This document shows, piece after piece, positions 1-10,113 of a DNA stretch of 64,000 nucleotides. The DNA lies in contig NZ_CP030034.1 of NCBI RefSeq assembly GCF_006874625.1, forward strand, positions 1,550,001 to 1,614,000. Reading direction: 5' to 3'. This DNA comes from Bdellovibrio sp. NC01 (GTDB lineage: Bacteria; Bdellovibrionota; Bdellovibrionia; Bdellovibrionales; Bdellovibrionaceae). Position numbers and translations under genes: made by a program. Numbering within the stretch: the stretch's first letter is position 1; every line of letters begins with the position of its first letter. Below the pieces are notes generated by a model that was given only the letters and a program-made list of their open reading frames with translations, had not been told where the DNA came from and searched no databases.

Positions 1-1606
1 TTTTCATGCCGTTTGCGACCGATTGTTTTTTGATCGTGTTACCGTCTTTACGTTGCATGATCAAAGAACGAATATCATCAGTTACGACCAGCAATTCGCT
101 GATCGTCGTACGACCTGAATAACCTTTTTGCCCACATTGAGTACAACCCATCGCCTTACAGATGTGGTGACCTTGAGCATCGGCGCGTGAAATACCTAAC
201 AGACTTAATTCAAAATCAGAAGGGTTGTGCGGAGCTTTACAGTGAGGGCAAAGAACGCGCACCAAGCGTTGTGCAACAACGCCCATAACTGAAGTTGCGA
301 TCAAGAAGGGCTCAACCCCGAAGTCAATCAAACGCGGGAAGGCACCGGCAGAGTCATTGGTATGTAGTGTAGATAAAACCAAGTGACCTGTCAGAGACGC
401 TTGAATCGCAAGTTCGGCAGTTTCCAAGTCACGAATCTCACCGACCATGATGATGTCGGGGTCTTGACGAAGGAAAGATCTTAAACCCGCCGCGAATGTC
501 AGACCGATCTTGGCGTTTGTTTGCACTTGGCCTAAACCGTGGATACGTTGCTCCACCGGATCTTCTACCGTCAGAATGTTTACGTCAGGTTTATTGAGTT
601 TCGTTAAAGCACCATAAAGAGTTGTGGATTTACCAGAACCCGTAGGCCCCGTAACCAGCAAGATGCCGTCATTACGCGATAACAAATCATCAAGGCGATC
701 CAAGTTTTCGCGAGAAAAACCCAGTTGTTCAAGTTCAAGAACAACTGTTGATCTATCTTGAATACGCATAACCAGACGCTCACCATGAGCAGTCGGGACT
801 GTAGAAAGACGGATATCGATATCTTTACCGCCGACTTTCAATGGAATACGACCGTCTTGAGGAAGACGCTTTTCCGCGATGTTTAAGTTCGCCATAACTT
901 TGATACGGGAAGTGATCGCGTTCTGAAGTTTTTTAGGCGGTTTAATAACGTCATTCAAAACACCGTCAGTACGGAAGCGGACAACCATGTCTTTTTCGTA
1001 CGGTTCGATGTGAATATCGGAAGCTTTTTCTTTTACAGCGCGGAACAAAATTGAATTCACAAGTTTGATAACCGGCGCATCATCTTCGCCAGCATCAAGA
1101 AGATCCACGATAGGATCGTCAAGATCGTAATCCTCTTCGTCGATTTCATCGAGACCTGAAAGATTCGAAGTGCTTTTTTCATAGACACGATTGATCGCGT
1201 CTTGAATACGGCTTGTTGTTGTCACAAGCGGGCGGACTCTTTTACCGAACAAAACTTTCAAGTCATCCAAAGCTTTCAAATTCACTGGATTGCTTGTAAG
1301 GGCCGTCAGTGTGTCAGCTTCTTCTTTGTAGGGAAGGACTTGATGTTGTTTGGCGTAGTTGATTGGGACATCTCGGATCAAGTCGACGTTGATATCTGCA
1401 ACAGGAATGTCTTTGATAAAATCCAAACCCAGTTCTTTGCAAAGATCAGCAACGACTTCATCCGCCGTGGAAAATTCCTTCGAGTTCAAAGCTTCCCCTA
1501 CAGTGACCGGGCGGACCACTGAAGGGTTGTTAAGCACTGACTTGATTTGATCAGGAGTCAGTGAAGTTGCTTTTGTTAGAATCGTCTGAACATCCACGGA
1601 GGCCAT
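1..1606 (-). CDS. gspE: Type II secretion ATPase GspE (3' end cut by window)
   Basis: This is the cytoplasmic hexameric ATPase that powers type II secretion. The reading frame runs from an ATG at 1606 leftward off the window, giving about 535 residues, so only the last residues are missing. Visible parts are an N-terminal GspE/MshEN-like domain, the Walker A motif GPTGSGKST, an Asp box (VEDPVEQRIHG), a Walker B region (RQDPDIIMVGEIRD) and a His box (STLHTNDSAGA). A four-cysteine zinc element (CPHC then CTQC) follows; it is typical of GspE and PilB. The start lies 7 bp after the gspD stop, so the two are probably co-transcribed. PilB is the main alternative, but the position after gspC and gspD favours GspE. 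Confidence 0.95.
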   Translation of the reverse strand, partial: MASVDVQTILTKATSLTPDQIKSVLNNPSVVRPVTVGEALNSKEFSTADEVVADLCKELGLDFIKDIPVADINVDLIRDVPINYAKQHQVLPYKEEADTLTALTSNPVNLKALDDLKVLFGKRVRPLVTTTSRIQDAINRVYEKSTSNLSGLDEIDEEDYDLDDPIVDLLDAGEDDAPVIKLVNSILFRAVKEKASDIHIEPYEKDMVVRFRTDGVLNDVIKPPKKLQNAITSRIKVMANLNIAEKRLPQDGRIPLKVGGKDIDIRLSTVPTAHGERLVMRIQDRSTVVLELEQLGFSRENLDRLDDLLSRNDGILLVTGPTGSGKSTTLYGALTKLNKPDVNILTVEDPVEQRIHGLGQVQTNAKIGLTFAAGLRSFLRQDPDIIMVGEIRDLETAELAIQASLTGHLVLSTLHTNDSAGAFPRLIDFGVEPFLIATSVMGVVAQRLVRVLCPHCKAPHNPSDFELSLLGISRADAQGHHICKAMGCTQCGQKGYSGRTTISELLVVTDDIRSLIMQRKDGNTIKKQSVANGMK

Positions 1607-1613
1607 TTAATTC

Positions 1614-3923
1614 CTATTCCTTTTCTGTTGCAGGAGGGTTGACTACATCAGCAGCGTTCCCTTGCACCTTGCGGGTAATCTCATCAAGTTTAGACCCAAA
1701 TGGATCTTTACCACCCTCGGATTTGATGTATTCCAAACGTTGATCTAGCTTTTTCGAGATAATTTGATTCGAATCAGCAACGTTTCTCACAATTTTCGGC
1801 GTTAAGAACACAACCATGTTTGTTTTATTCTTCACGCGAGTTGAAGACTTAAACAACCAACCGATAATTGGAATATCACCCAAAAGTGGAACTTTGATGA
1901 TGGATTCAGTGTCGTCTTCTTTAATCAAACCACCAAGGATCGCCGTGTCACCGTTGTTAACGTTGATCATTGTTTTGATCGAACGTTTTGCAATCGGCTG
2001 AGTAGAGTCTTGGAACGCCTTCGGAGTTGAAGCCGTCGACAATTGCGAAACCTGTTGTTTGATTTCCATACGGATCGAATTCGATGTCGGGCTAATGAAC
2101 GGTTTAATGTTCAATTTGATAGTCGCATCGTCGAACGTTGGCGTTGTAATTGTCGTACCGCTTGTACCAGTCGAAGACTGTTGCGAACCAGTTACAACTT
2201 TATCACCCACTTCGATCTCTGCTTCTTGGTTATCTAAAGCCATGATTTGCGGAGTTGAAAGGATGTTCGCTTTTTTCGTCGTCTTCAAGAAGTTGATGAA
2301 ACCAATCAAGCTTGGGATTTTCAATTCTTGTTTCGTCGAAGGATCTGTCACTGTCACTGTTTTACCAGAACCGAAACCGATGATCGCACCGTTACCGCCA
2401 GTTGGGCTTAACAAGTCCGTCAAAGTAGGGCTGCCAGTGAAACCGTTGAAACCGACTTTACCGTAACCAGAGCTGCCGTATTGGTAGTAACCAACACCCC
2501 ATTGATTACCGTCATTCGCACTCATCTCCATGATGATTGCTTCAACATAAACTTGATCACGCGCGATATCGATCTTATTTAAGATATTCAAGATCACGTC
2601 GTAGTCTTGTTTGCTTGCAGTGATAACCAAGCTGTTTGTTGTTTTATCAGCAGTGATTTTTACGTCGCCACCGAAGATTTCTGTCGGAGCTTGCATCGCA
2701 CCAGAAGGACCCAAAGGAGACAACAAGCTTCCGCCCGTTGCTGGTTTTGGAGTTGCGTCTTTTGTCACGCCCGTCAAAGTTTGCGCGATTTTTTCAGCAT
2801 CGCCATTTTTTACGTAATAAACGTAAACGCCGCCTGATTCTTCAGCGCGGATTTTGAAATCCAATTGCGAGATCAATTTTTTTACACGAACGATACCAGA
2901 TTTGTTACCAACAACGATGATTGAATTCGTTCTGTCATCTGGAATCGCCATGAAGAAGCTTGCACCTTGTTGTGATGAAGCACCTGTTGTACGAGTGAAA
3001 CGAGGAACACCCGCAGTGAATGTGCCTGGGGCGCCACCTTGAGTTTTATTTCCTTTATTTACGATTTTATCAACAAGGTCAGCAAGGTCTTTGGATTTTG
3101 CGTACTTAACTGGGATAACTTCAAGTTGTTCTTCAAATCCCGGAACGTCCAATTGGCTGATGATTTTCATCACGCGGTCAATGTTTGAACCGTAGTCAGA
3201 GATGATGATCGAGTTTGTTGGCTCGTAAATATTCATCTCGCCATCTTTAGAAGGTAAAATACGCAGATCACGATTTACTTGAGCCGCAGAGATGTGCTTC
3301 AAGTGAATAATTCTTGTGATCATTTGGTCGCTGTTTGGATAGTAAGCGCCAGAGAAAGTATCGATATTGTCACGTTGCGCATTTCTTGCTGATTTAACTT
3401 TTAAGAAAGCACCTGATGGAACCACTGTGAAACCGTTAATCGCAAGGGCAGACAGGAAAGCTTTGTAAGCTTCTGCCACTGTGATTTTAGAAGGTGCCAC
3501 GATCGTGATTTTGCCACGCACGCCCGGATCGATGATAAAGTTCTTACCAGTCAATTCGCCGATCGCTTTGATCAAATCTGTGATCTCTACATTCGGGAAG
3601 TCGAATGATTCAATCGTTTCTGGGAAGTTTTCGCTTGTGATGTCTTCAATAGACGCCTTTGCGAATTTATCTTTTTCTTTTTTAGAAAGAACGCCAGCCG
3701 TTGAAAGATTTGATGAACCACCACGCGAGCCACTTGCAGAAGGGCCTGATGATTGTTGCATCGATGGAGGAGGTGGGAATGAATCTGCAGGCGCACTTTC
3801 AGTGCCACCAAAATCTGGTGGTGGCGGTGGAGGAGGGAAGTCCTCGAATTGCGCTTTTGCTACCGGGCCTATAAGTTGGGCCGTCATCAATGAAGCAAGT
3901 CCTATGCTGACCGGTTTTTTCAT
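1614..3923 (-). CDS. gspD: Type II secretion secretin GspD
   Basis: This is the outer-membrane secretin that forms the exit channel of the type II system. The 769 residues begin with a signal peptide ending near AKA, followed by a Pro-rich linker at about residues 27-75 with a run of seven prolines. An N0 domain (about 95-180) and repeated N1-N3 domains come next, then the secretin barrel. The end carries the signature VPLLGDIPIIGWLF and LTPKIV. A strong GGAGGAGAG ribosome site precedes the ATG. gspC lies 56 bp upstream and gspE 7 bp downstream. The Pro/Gly/Ser-rich linker between the signal peptide and N0 is longer than in textbook GspD proteins. No separate pilotin gene is visible here. Confidence 0.95.
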   Translation of the reverse strand: MKKPVSIGLASLMTAQLIGPVAKAQFEDFPPPPPPPDFGGTESAPADSFPPPPSMQQSSGPSASGSRGGSSNLSTAGVLSKKEKDKFAKASIEDITSENFPETIESFDFPNVEITDLIKAIGELTGKNFIIDPGVRGKITIVAPSKITVAEAYKAFLSALAINGFTVVPSGAFLKVKSARNAQRDNIDTFSGAYYPNSDQMITRIIHLKHISAAQVNRDLRILPSKDGEMNIYEPTNSIIISDYGSNIDRVMKIISQLDVPGFEEQLEVIPVKYAKSKDLADLVDKIVNKGNKTQGGAPGTFTAGVPRFTRTTGASSQQGASFFMAIPDDRTNSIIVVGNKSGIVRVKKLISQLDFKIRAEESGGVYVYYVKNGDAEKIAQTLTGVTKDATPKPATGGSLLSPLGPSGAMQAPTEIFGGDVKITADKTTNSLVITASKQDYDVILNILNKIDIARDQVYVEAIIMEMSANDGNQWGVGYYQYGSSGYGKVGFNGFTGSPTLTDLLSPTGGNGAIIGFGSGKTVTVTDPSTKQELKIPSLIGFINFLKTTKKANILSTPQIMALDNQEAEIEVGDKVVTGSQQSSTGTSGTTITTPTFDDATIKLNIKPFISPTSNSIRMEIKQQVSQLSTASTPKAFQDSTQPIAKRSIKTMINVNNGDTAILGGLIKEDDTESIIKVPLLGDIPIIGWLFKSSTRVKNKTNMVVFLTPKIVRNVADSNQIISKKLDQRLEYIKSEGGKDPFGSKLDEITRKVQGNAADVVNPPATEKE

Positions 3924-3979
3924 TTTTCTCTCTCCTCCTGAGGAGTTAAACGTTCTATCTATCTCAAAAATAACATCAC

Positions 3980-4891
3980 TTACTGGATGTTATACGTCAT
4001 CGTCTCGGTTTTGCCGTTACGCTCAACTTGGATGCTGACTTTTGGAGAATTTTTTAAGCTGTTGTAAAGCTCCATTGCTTTCGCTGGAGAATCTACTGGC
4101 GTACCGTCAACAGACTTGATGACATCCATTCTTTGGACGCCAAGCTGTTCATAGATACTGCCTGGTTGCATATCAAGGATACGGAAGCCATTGATGGCGC
4201 CCGTGCCTGGATCACGATTCGGAACTGCGCGCGCTTGCATCAAGATGCTTGAAAGATCATTTGTATATTTCAACAAATCAGAACGCTTGATCGCAAACGT
4301 GTTGTCGCCGGTTTTCATAACTTCTTTGCCGCCACTCGCAGCAGGGCGAGCACCGCCGAAAGCAACTTTATTGCCTTCTTTTTTCATCTCTAGATATTCA
4401 AGACGATTTGAATTCAAGTTTCTGAAAATAACTTTTTGGCGTTCCACGGAAATAATATTCGCCATACCTTCAACATCTTTACCTGGAGAGTAAGAGATCA
4501 CTTGGTTTTTACCGCGCACTTCAATCGCGGCAATTGATTTCGCAGGATTCGAATGCACCAGAGTGCCAATCAAAGTCAGAGGCAATTGTGAAGGAACAGG
4601 AGCGGCTTCTTTTTCCTGATTGCCTTTAGATTTATCAACTAAGGCATCAGGAATAATTCCACTTGAAGCAAAGATGTTACGTGACGTGATGCTGTTGTAG
4701 GCGCCACTACTAACATAGTTATCTGGAGGTGGAGCTTTCGGATGAGAAGGCGGTGCAGACTGCGGAAGCATCAAATCGCGATACGACAAAATCGCAAGGT
4801 CAGCGATGCAATAACCCACAAAAGCAAAAAGCAAATAGGAGTACCACTTCTCAAAAGGAGGGCGCTGATTTTTGGGGTTCTTCGAACTCAC
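3980..4891 (-). CDS. gspC: Type II secretion inner-membrane protein GspC with PDZ domain
   Basis: GspC links the inner-membrane platform to the secretin and helps recruit substrates. The 303-residue protein has a short basic cytoplasmic N-terminus, one membrane segment at about residues 17-37, and a Pro-rich linker. The homology region (about 68-170; SRNIFASSG, then LTLIGTLV) is the part that contacts GspD N0 in known systems. A C-terminal PDZ domain spans about 225-300 (FRILDMQPGSIYEQLG, DVIKSVDGTPVDS). It is the first gene of the leftward gspC-gspD-gspE operon, and its promoter should lie in the 156-bp divergent spacer shared with the gene at 5048. Confidence 0.9.
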   Translation of the reverse strand: MSSKNPKNQRPPFEKWYSYLLFAFVGYCIADLAILSYRDLMLPQSAPPSHPKAPPPDNYVSSGAYNSITSRNIFASSGIIPDALVDKSKGNQEKEAAPVPSQLPLTLIGTLVHSNPAKSIAAIEVRGKNQVISYSPGKDVEGMANIISVERQKVIFRNLNSNRLEYLEMKKEGNKVAFGGARPAASGGKEVMKTGDNTFAIKRSDLLKYTNDLSSILMQARAVPNRDPGTGAINGFRILDMQPGSIYEQLGVQRMDVIKSVDGTPVDSPAKAMELYNSLKNSPKVSIQVERNGKTETMTYNIQ

Positions 4892-5047
4892 GATAACAAT
4901 CCTTTGTTTTCTACGGCCCTAGTCCATAGGCCTTGAACAATCCTATCAAAAAGGCGAGGGGGGTGCACCAAAAAATACATACTAGACCATGGTCTTGAGA
5001 GTGAAATTTTCTGCACACATTTTATAAACTTAGGTCATGATAGAAGT

Positions 5048-5617
5048 ATGAGAATTCTCTACTTCACGGATGGAGCAGGAATTGATCTATCAGGAATTCG
5101 TGAGTCCCTTTTGCGAATCCCTGAAGTGCTTACCTCCCTTCGTCGCGGCCAGGAACAGGCTCGCTACGTAGACTTGATGCAGGTAATGGCACTCCCTGAT
5201 GATGAATTTCGTCAGGTGCCAAGCGTTTTACGCACACTACTGATCAACCTCGTGCAAAGAGGCTTACACCAACGATGGGTCAATCGCGATCATCGTGCGG
5301 ATTTGATTCTGAGAAGAATCAATCATCGATCATTTTTGGATATCAAAAATGAGGTGCTGAGCTTTATCAATGCAAAACGTGATGGCAAGCAGGTCGCTAC
5401 CAAAGATCTTCATCTTTTGCACTTCATGAGTCATGTTGAAATCACAATCATCGGGCCGGGCTACGACGAAATCGAAATGTGGTTGCGTCGCGAAGTTTCA
5501 ACTCGCACCGATATTAAAGTTCTTATTAAGGATGTTATCGCCGCAGACCCACAACTTGATTGGTTCTGGCCTCAGGTGCGTGAAACGTTCTTTGATTCAG
5601 AAAATCCGTTGATCTAA
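5048..5617 (+). CDS. Hypothetical cytoplasmic protein, 189 aa
   Basis: I do not recognise this family. The protein is 189 residues, rich in Arg, His and Asp/Glu, with no signal peptide or membrane segment, so it is probably cytoplasmic. It starts MRILYFTDGAG, which resembles the first strand of a Rossmann-like fold. The middle is helical (about 25-110), and a second alpha/beta stretch follows (VEITIIGPGYDEIEMWLRR). It is transcribed divergently from the type II secretion genes. A TATAAA -10-like sequence lies about 20 bp upstream. It stands alone, and nothing nearby suggests a function. Confidence 0.7.
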   Translation: MRILYFTDGAGIDLSGIRESLLRIPEVLTSLRRGQEQARYVDLMQVMALPDDEFRQVPSVLRTLLINLVQRGLHQRWVNRDHRADLILRRINHRSFLDIKNEVLSFINAKRDGKQVATKDLHLLHFMSHVEITIIGPGYDEIEMWLRREVSTRTDIKVLIKDVIAADPQLDWFWPQVRETFFDSENPLI

Positions 5618-5641
5618 AAATGCGTAACATAAATTAATTTC

Positions 5642-5665
5642 CGCTTAAGAATCTTGTCTTAAGCG
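5642..5665. repeat. Perfect 9-bp inverted repeat (hairpin) before the chemoreceptor gene
   Basis: CGCTTAAGA at 5642-5650 pairs exactly with TCTTAAGCG at 5657-5665 around a 6-nt loop. It lies 25 bp after the stop of the upstream gene. No T-run follows, so a classical intrinsic terminator is doubtful. It could be an operator or a factor-assisted terminator. Confidence 0.45.
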
Positions 5666-5781
5666 ACTTTGCTGTCGCTAGACTTTTGTTCATCACAAAA
5701 AGTGCGAAATAAACAAACTTAGCTGCTTTTGTTACCTAAGGATAATCCGATGAGTTCTCTAAATTTTTTAAGGGAACCTCC

Positions 5782-7263
5782 ATGAGCGTATTTGCCAAAG
5801 TTAAGTTTTTTAATTTTTTATCAATCTGTTTAATCGGCGCACTTTATCTGTGCATCGGAAGTGCATTCTACTTCCAGAAAAAAGCGGACTCGGCCCATCG
5901 CAATCGTTTTGAATCACAACGACTTGCCGATGAGTTGCGTAAAAGTTCACGCGACTTGACTGAAAACGCGCGTACTTTCGTTGTGACGGGTGAAAAAAAA
6001 TATCTAGATACTTATTGGGATATCGTAAAAATTCGTAGCGGCGAAAAAGCTCGTCCTGATGGTCGTACGATTTCTTTGAATCAAATGATGAAAGATGCGG
6101 GCTTTACGGATCAAGAGTTTGCATTCTTGGACGAGGCAGCAAAACGTTCCAACGATCTTGTGCATACAGAAGAGATCGCGATGAATGCAGCCCAAGGATT
6201 GTTCACTGATGAAAGCGGCAAGTTCACTGTGAAAAAAGAAGCGGACACAAAATTGGCCCGCGATCTTATGCATAATCAAAAATATCAAGACAACGTGGCG
6301 TACATCATGGAGCCCATCAATAAGTTCGAACAAGCGATGAGCAATCGTACCTTGGCCGCGGTGGATAATTATTCTTCTTATGCCAACTGGTCATTGGGTT
6401 CGGTTGCCATCATGATCATTGGTTTGTCTTTGACGATGTTCTTCTCTTCTTTCTCTTTGAAAGAAGGTATCCGTATGCAAACAGAATCTTTGTCGACTGC
6501 GTATTCGCAAATTCGCGAATTGGTGGCAAGTTTGACGGGTTCAAGTGCGGATCTTTCGACGGCGTCGACGGAATCAGCCGCTTCGCTTGAAGAAACGGTG
6601 GCCTCTTTGGAAGAGCTGACGAGCATGATTAAGTTAAATGCCGAAAATGCCAAATCGGCCTCTGATCTTTCTAATATTTCTCAGGCTTCAGCAGAAGAAG
6701 GTACGCGTGAAATCGCAGCGTTGACGCAATCAATGAATGAGATCGCGCAATCTTCTAAAAAAATCGAAGAAATCATCGCGGTTATCGACGATATCGCGTT
6801 CCAAACGAATTTGTTGGCGCTAAATGCAGCGGTTGAAGCCGCTCGTGCGGGAGAGCAAGGTAAAGGTTTCTCTGTCGTTGCAGAAGCAGTCCGTGCTTTG
6901 GCGATGAGAAGTGCGACGTCGGCAAAAGAAATTTCTGGCTTGATCAAAGAAAGCGTTGAACAAGTTGAAAAAGGTCAAGATGTTGCGCAATCAAGTGCCG
7001 AAGTACTAAAGAAAATCGTGGATTCAGTGAATAAAGTTGCAGCTTTGAATAATGAGATTGCAACAGCAAGTAACGAGCAAAGCACAGGTGTTTCGCAAAT
7101 TACGCAAGCGATGAATCAATTGGATCAAGCGACGCAAACCAATGCAGCCTCTGCAGAAACTATTTCTGGGGCTGCGGGCAGTTTGAATACCTCAACGATG
7201 GGTTTAACAAGCACGATTTCAAATCTGGCGTTGTTAACGGGTATTAAGCAGAAAGCAGGCTAG
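5782..7263 (+). CDS. Methyl-accepting chemotaxis protein
   Basis: This is a membrane chemoreceptor expected to signal through CheA/CheW. Of the 493 residues, the first membrane segment is at about 8-30 and the second at about 203-225. Between them is a roughly 170-residue helical sensor region without a recognisable Cache or PAS motif. The cytoplasmic signalling domain is typical, with the conserved tip around [20 protein letters not shown] and [15 protein letters not shown] at about 335-375. No HAMP domain is obvious after the second membrane segment. There is no C-terminal CheR-binding pentapeptide; the protein ends KQKAG. An AGGGAA ribosome site sits 7 nt before the ATG. No other chemotaxis genes are adjacent, so the ligand cannot be inferred. 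Confidence 0.93.
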   Translation: MSVFAKVKFFNFLSICLIGALYLCIGSAFYFQKKADSAHRNRFESQRLADELRKSSRDLTENARTFVVTGEKKYLDTYWDIVKIRSGEKARPDGRTISLNQMMKDAGFTDQEFAFLDEAAKRSNDLVHTEEIAMNAAQGLFTDESGKFTVKKEADTKLARDLMHNQKYQDNVAYIMEPINKFEQAMSNRTLAAVDNYSSYANWSLGSVAIMIIGLSLTMFFSSFSLKEGIRMQTESLSTAYSQIRELVASLTGSSADLSTASTESAASLEETVASLEELTSMIKLNAENAKSASDLSNISQASAEEGTREIAALTQSMNEIAQSSKKIEEIIAVIDDIAFQTNLLALNAAVEAARAGEQGKGFSVVAEAVRALAMRSATSAKEISGLIKESVEQVEKGQDVAQSSAEVLKKIVDSVNKVAALNNEIATASNEQSTGVSQITQAMNQLDQATQTNAASAETISGAAGSLNTSTMGLTSTISNLALLTGIKQKAG

Positions 7264-7276
7264 GGCGGTTATCGCC

Positions 7277-8200
7277 TTAGCGCGCGTATTTTTTCAAAAC
7301 GGAAGCAATCGCTGAAAGTTTAAATACGCGCTCACCCATGCAGGTGCCTGAAGCGCAGACTTTAATGTCGTTGCAGGCATCTTGCGGGTTGTAAACGAAA
7401 TCACTTTCACCACCAGTCAGAATACCAATCAAAGCTCCCGATTTTTCATCAAATACAGGCGAGCCTGAATTTCCAGAAAAAGTATCGATCGCTGTCTTAT
7501 AAGTTGTTTCATTAAGATCGACACGCACCATGCCGTGCGCCCATTTCATGGCGATTCCTGTTGGGAAACCCAAAGTGAACACGGGGTCATTTGGTTTCAA
7601 AGTTTTATAGCTAGGGCTAACAGGTTCGCGACCTTGTACAGGGCGATCCAATTCAACAATAGAATAATCATGCGTTGTCCAGCCAGGTTGTGAAACACGG
7701 GCGACGACTTTTTTGCATGAATAAACATTGTTTGAAGGAATGCGATAGTTTTGACGGTCTGATGCATAGAACGGTGATTCGTGTTTAAAGTCGAAGACCA
7801 TTTTATAAAGATAACAAGTGTCTTCGTTGATGCAGTGGCCGGCAGTCAAAACATGTTTTGGCGAAATCAAGATACCGGAACAATTCGCGACGCTTTGTTG
7901 GTCCGCATAGCGCTGATTGCTACACATGTTAAATTCATCTTTCAAAGTACGCGCAGACATAACGTACTCGTCACCGCGTCTTTCCATATTGTTATAGTCG
8001 ATAAATGCAACCGCTGAACGCGCGATCTTTAAAACCGCAGGAGTTTTAACTTCTGAAATCTCTTTACGTGAGTCAGACGTGTAAACCACTCCTTGAGTGT
8101 TTTCTGTCGATTGAATTTGCTGCTTTGAAGGAACTCGTCCACAAGCAGTGATTAATAAAGCCGGCATCAATAGGGGAAGGGCAATGTGTGCTTTTTTCAT
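7277..8200 (-). CDS. Secreted trypsin-like serine protease (lipoprotein)
   Basis: This is an S1/V8-like serine endopeptidase exported as a probable lipoprotein. I chose the ATG at 8200 rather than one 10 codons upstream because it begins a clean signal peptide (MKKAHIALPLLMPALLITAC) with a lipobox LITAC. The catalytic triad is visible: His in VLTAGHC, Asp in THDYSIVEL and Ser in SGNSGSPVF. Several cysteines outside the active site could form disulphides. The gene is convergent with the chemoreceptor gene and 13 bp from its stop. Secreted proteases are common in predatory bacteria, but the substrate cannot be read from sequence. Confidence 0.88.
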   Translation of the reverse strand: MKKAHIALPLLMPALLITACGRVPSKQQIQSTENTQGVVYTSDSRKEISEVKTPAVLKIARSAVAFIDYNNMERRGDEYVMSARTLKDEFNMCSNQRYADQQSVANCSGILISPKHVLTAGHCINEDTCYLYKMVFDFKHESPFYASDRQNYRIPSNNVYSCKKVVARVSQPGWTTHDYSIVELDRPVQGREPVSPSYKTLKPNDPVFTLGFPTGIAMKWAHGMVRVDLNETTYKTAIDTFSGNSGSPVFDEKSGALIGILTGGESDFVYNPQDACNDIKVCASGTCMGERVFKLSAIASVLKKYAR

Positions 8201-8323
8201 AGAAAACAAACCTATGTGTTTGCTAAGCAAAAAACCAATTTCAATTGCGCAACCAACATTAGAGTTGCTTTAGAATGTTCCGCGGAAATCCGACAACTCT
8301 TTTAAATGCCGGCTTTCGCCGAA

Positions 8324-9451
8324 TTAAAAATTAAAAAACGGTTCGATCTCGATCGATTTTTCGTTCGATGGATGCAAGAACGCCGGCGGTTCGCTGTCTG
8401 GTGGTTGTAAAAGATAAACGCCGAAAGGCATTTTCGCAGAAATCCATGTGCGAGGTCTGCGATAAATGTATTCTGAACGCATTTGGTTGTAGACCAAAAA
8501 TTCGTTTTCTTCAGCATCATCAAAAGCTTTCCACAAAAGACTTTCGAAAATATCACCATTATCAGCGTGTAAAAAGCTTAAGTACTTAAAATTCAGACTG
8601 GCTTCAACCTTCAGACGAGAAAAGGGCTTCGTCAAAGTGCGAGTCCACCCCAGCATCTTGCCGAATTTTAAGAATTGACGGAAATTATGCGCCCGCAATC
8701 CATATTGCATAGGAATGAAGTCTTGCAGGCCACCGGAACTCCACGGCGCCACACAGCCAACAATGTTTTCGTCTTTATCAAACGCAATCAGGAAGTCTTC
8801 AAGTTTAAGACCTTTCCAACGATCTAATTTATCGCGGAAGCTTTGTGCATCCCAAACTGTTGCTAAATCCTTATCGCGAGATTTCTGACAAATATAGTAG
8901 ATCAAGGCATCGACATTGTTTTCATTGCCATGGCGAATTCGCATTTTCGGCAAAGGGTTGCTTGCCCACGGCAAACGACCATGTACCGAAATCATGTTGA
9001 AGCGACGAAATAAATGATACTGCGGTAGGGGGCGCTTCAAGGTGCGAGGACGCACAAAGGCATTCAGTGCCTGCACTTCACCCATGCTTAAAATGGAAAA
9101 CAAATATTTAGTGCCGAAGGTTTGAAACACCTCGGTCATCACCGGCAAAAAGTGCTGGGACCATTCGATGACGGCTTTGCGATTTGAAGTGATACGCAAG
9201 TCGCGACCGAAAGCGACGGGCTGAACTTTATCATCCAATAAAACATCACGCAGAACGAAGCTTGCCATGCCTTCGGGCTTGTCTTCTTCTTTCAGAACAT
9301 AAGTGATGTGTTGATCTGATTGAATATCATAGGGCATGAAGAAGTCGTTGTTACGATCAATCTTCATTTCGACTAAACCGCGAACGGGGAAGCCTTTATA
9401 AAACTCTGCTAAAAGAGCACTGTCCTCGGGCTTTGCGATTTCTAACTTCAT
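8324..9451 (-). CDS. GNAT-like acyltransferase family protein, 375 aa
   Basis: This is a soluble protein resembling a double GNAT acetyltransferase. The N-terminus (MKLEIAKPEDSALLAEFYKG) reads like a GNAT first strand and helix. An acetyl-CoA-binding-like stretch occurs near FGRDLRITSNRKAVIEWSQH at about residues 82-101. A second, more degenerate half starts around MRIRHGNENNVDALIYYI. No substrate can be assigned. The ATG at 9451 directly abuts the stop of the cobalamin adenosyltransferase gene, so the two are probably one transcription unit. It may instead belong to an uncharacterised lineage-specific family that only shares the fold. Confidence 0.6.
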   Translation of the reverse strand: MKLEIAKPEDSALLAEFYKGFPVRGLVEMKIDRNNDFFMPYDIQSDQHITYVLKEEDKPEGMASFVLRDVLLDDKVQPVAFGRDLRITSNRKAVIEWSQHFLPVMTEVFQTFGTKYLFSILSMGEVQALNAFVRPRTLKRPLPQYHLFRRFNMISVHGRLPWASNPLPKMRIRHGNENNVDALIYYICQKSRDKDLATVWDAQSFRDKLDRWKGLKLEDFLIAFDKDENIVGCVAPWSSGGLQDFIPMQYGLRAHNFRQFLKFGKMLGWTRTLTKPFSRLKVEASLNFKYLSFLHADNGDIFESLLWKAFDDAEENEFLVYNQMRSEYIYRRPRTWISAKMPFGVYLLQPPDSEPPAFLHPSNEKSIEIEPFFNF

Positions 9452-10039
9452 CTAAGTTTTTTTCCAAACAACGTCAGCTTGGCCGGCTGTTTGATTCGCA
9501 AATCGAGCCGCCACAAACAAGTAATCGCTTAAACGATTTAAATACTGCAAAGCCAAAGCATAGCGGTCGTCTTTCACGGCAATTTCTGCGGAACGACGTT
9601 CACTGCGACGGCAGCACGTTCTTGCGACGTGCAAGTGCGCAGCAACAGGATGACCCGCTGGCAGAATGAAATTGCGCAATTCAGGCAAGCCCGCCGTTAA
9701 TTCATCGATTTGGTGTTCGATGAATACGATTTGTTCTTCCGTGATGGCAGGTAACATCTTAAAGACTTCGTCTTTTTCAGTCGCAAGTAAGCTGCCAATA
9801 TTGAAAAGTTCATTTTGAATTTTTTCAAGCACGTGATCCATGGCCACAAATTTAGCGGCGATGGCAGAATCTTGTTTAAGCGCACAACGAACCACGCCCA
9901 AATAGCTATTCAATTCGTCAACAGTGCCATAGGCTTCGACGCGTGGATTGAATTTTTCAACGCACGAACCATCAACAAGACGAGTAGAGCCTTTGTCGCC
10001 TGTGCGCGTGTAGATTTTTGCTTTGGGAGGTGTTGTCAT
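9452..10039 (-). CDS. Cob(I)alamin adenosyltransferase, PduO type
   Basis: The enzyme transfers the adenosyl group of ATP to cob(I)alamin to make coenzyme B12. The sequence shows the N-terminal ATP-binding signature IYTRTGDKGSTRLVDG, the TVDELNSYLG segment, and a C-terminal helix with CRRSERR and QYLNRLSDYLFVAAR, all hallmarks of the PduO/MMAB family. I chose the ATG at 10039 (195 aa) over a TTG 18 bp upstream because AAGGG sits 8 nt before it. It shares an operon with the acyltransferase-like gene. No B12 riboswitch or B12-dependent enzyme is visible nearby. Confidence 0.92.
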   Translation of the reverse strand: MTTPPKAKIYTRTGDKGSTRLVDGSCVEKFNPRVEAYGTVDELNSYLGVVRCALKQDSAIAAKFVAMDHVLEKIQNELFNIGSLLATEKDEVFKMLPAITEEQIVFIEHQIDELTAGLPELRNFILPAGHPVAAHLHVARTCCRRSERRSAEIAVKDDRYALALQYLNRLSDYLFVAARFANQTAGQADVVWKKT

Positions 10040-10113
10040 AAGATTTACCCTTTTCAAAATAATTGTCGCGATTTAGTCTGCTAAGGTCAACTCTGATCCG
10101 GCGGGGAGCTAAT

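Noticed and set aside
3481-4038. 185-residue plus-strand frame across gspD and gspC
   Set aside because: It is antisense to two well supported type II secretion genes and spans their boundary; it shows no domain.
7252-7280. Small GGCG/CGCC hairpin between convergent genes as a terminator
   Set aside because: The stem is only 4 bp and is not followed by a T-run on either strand.
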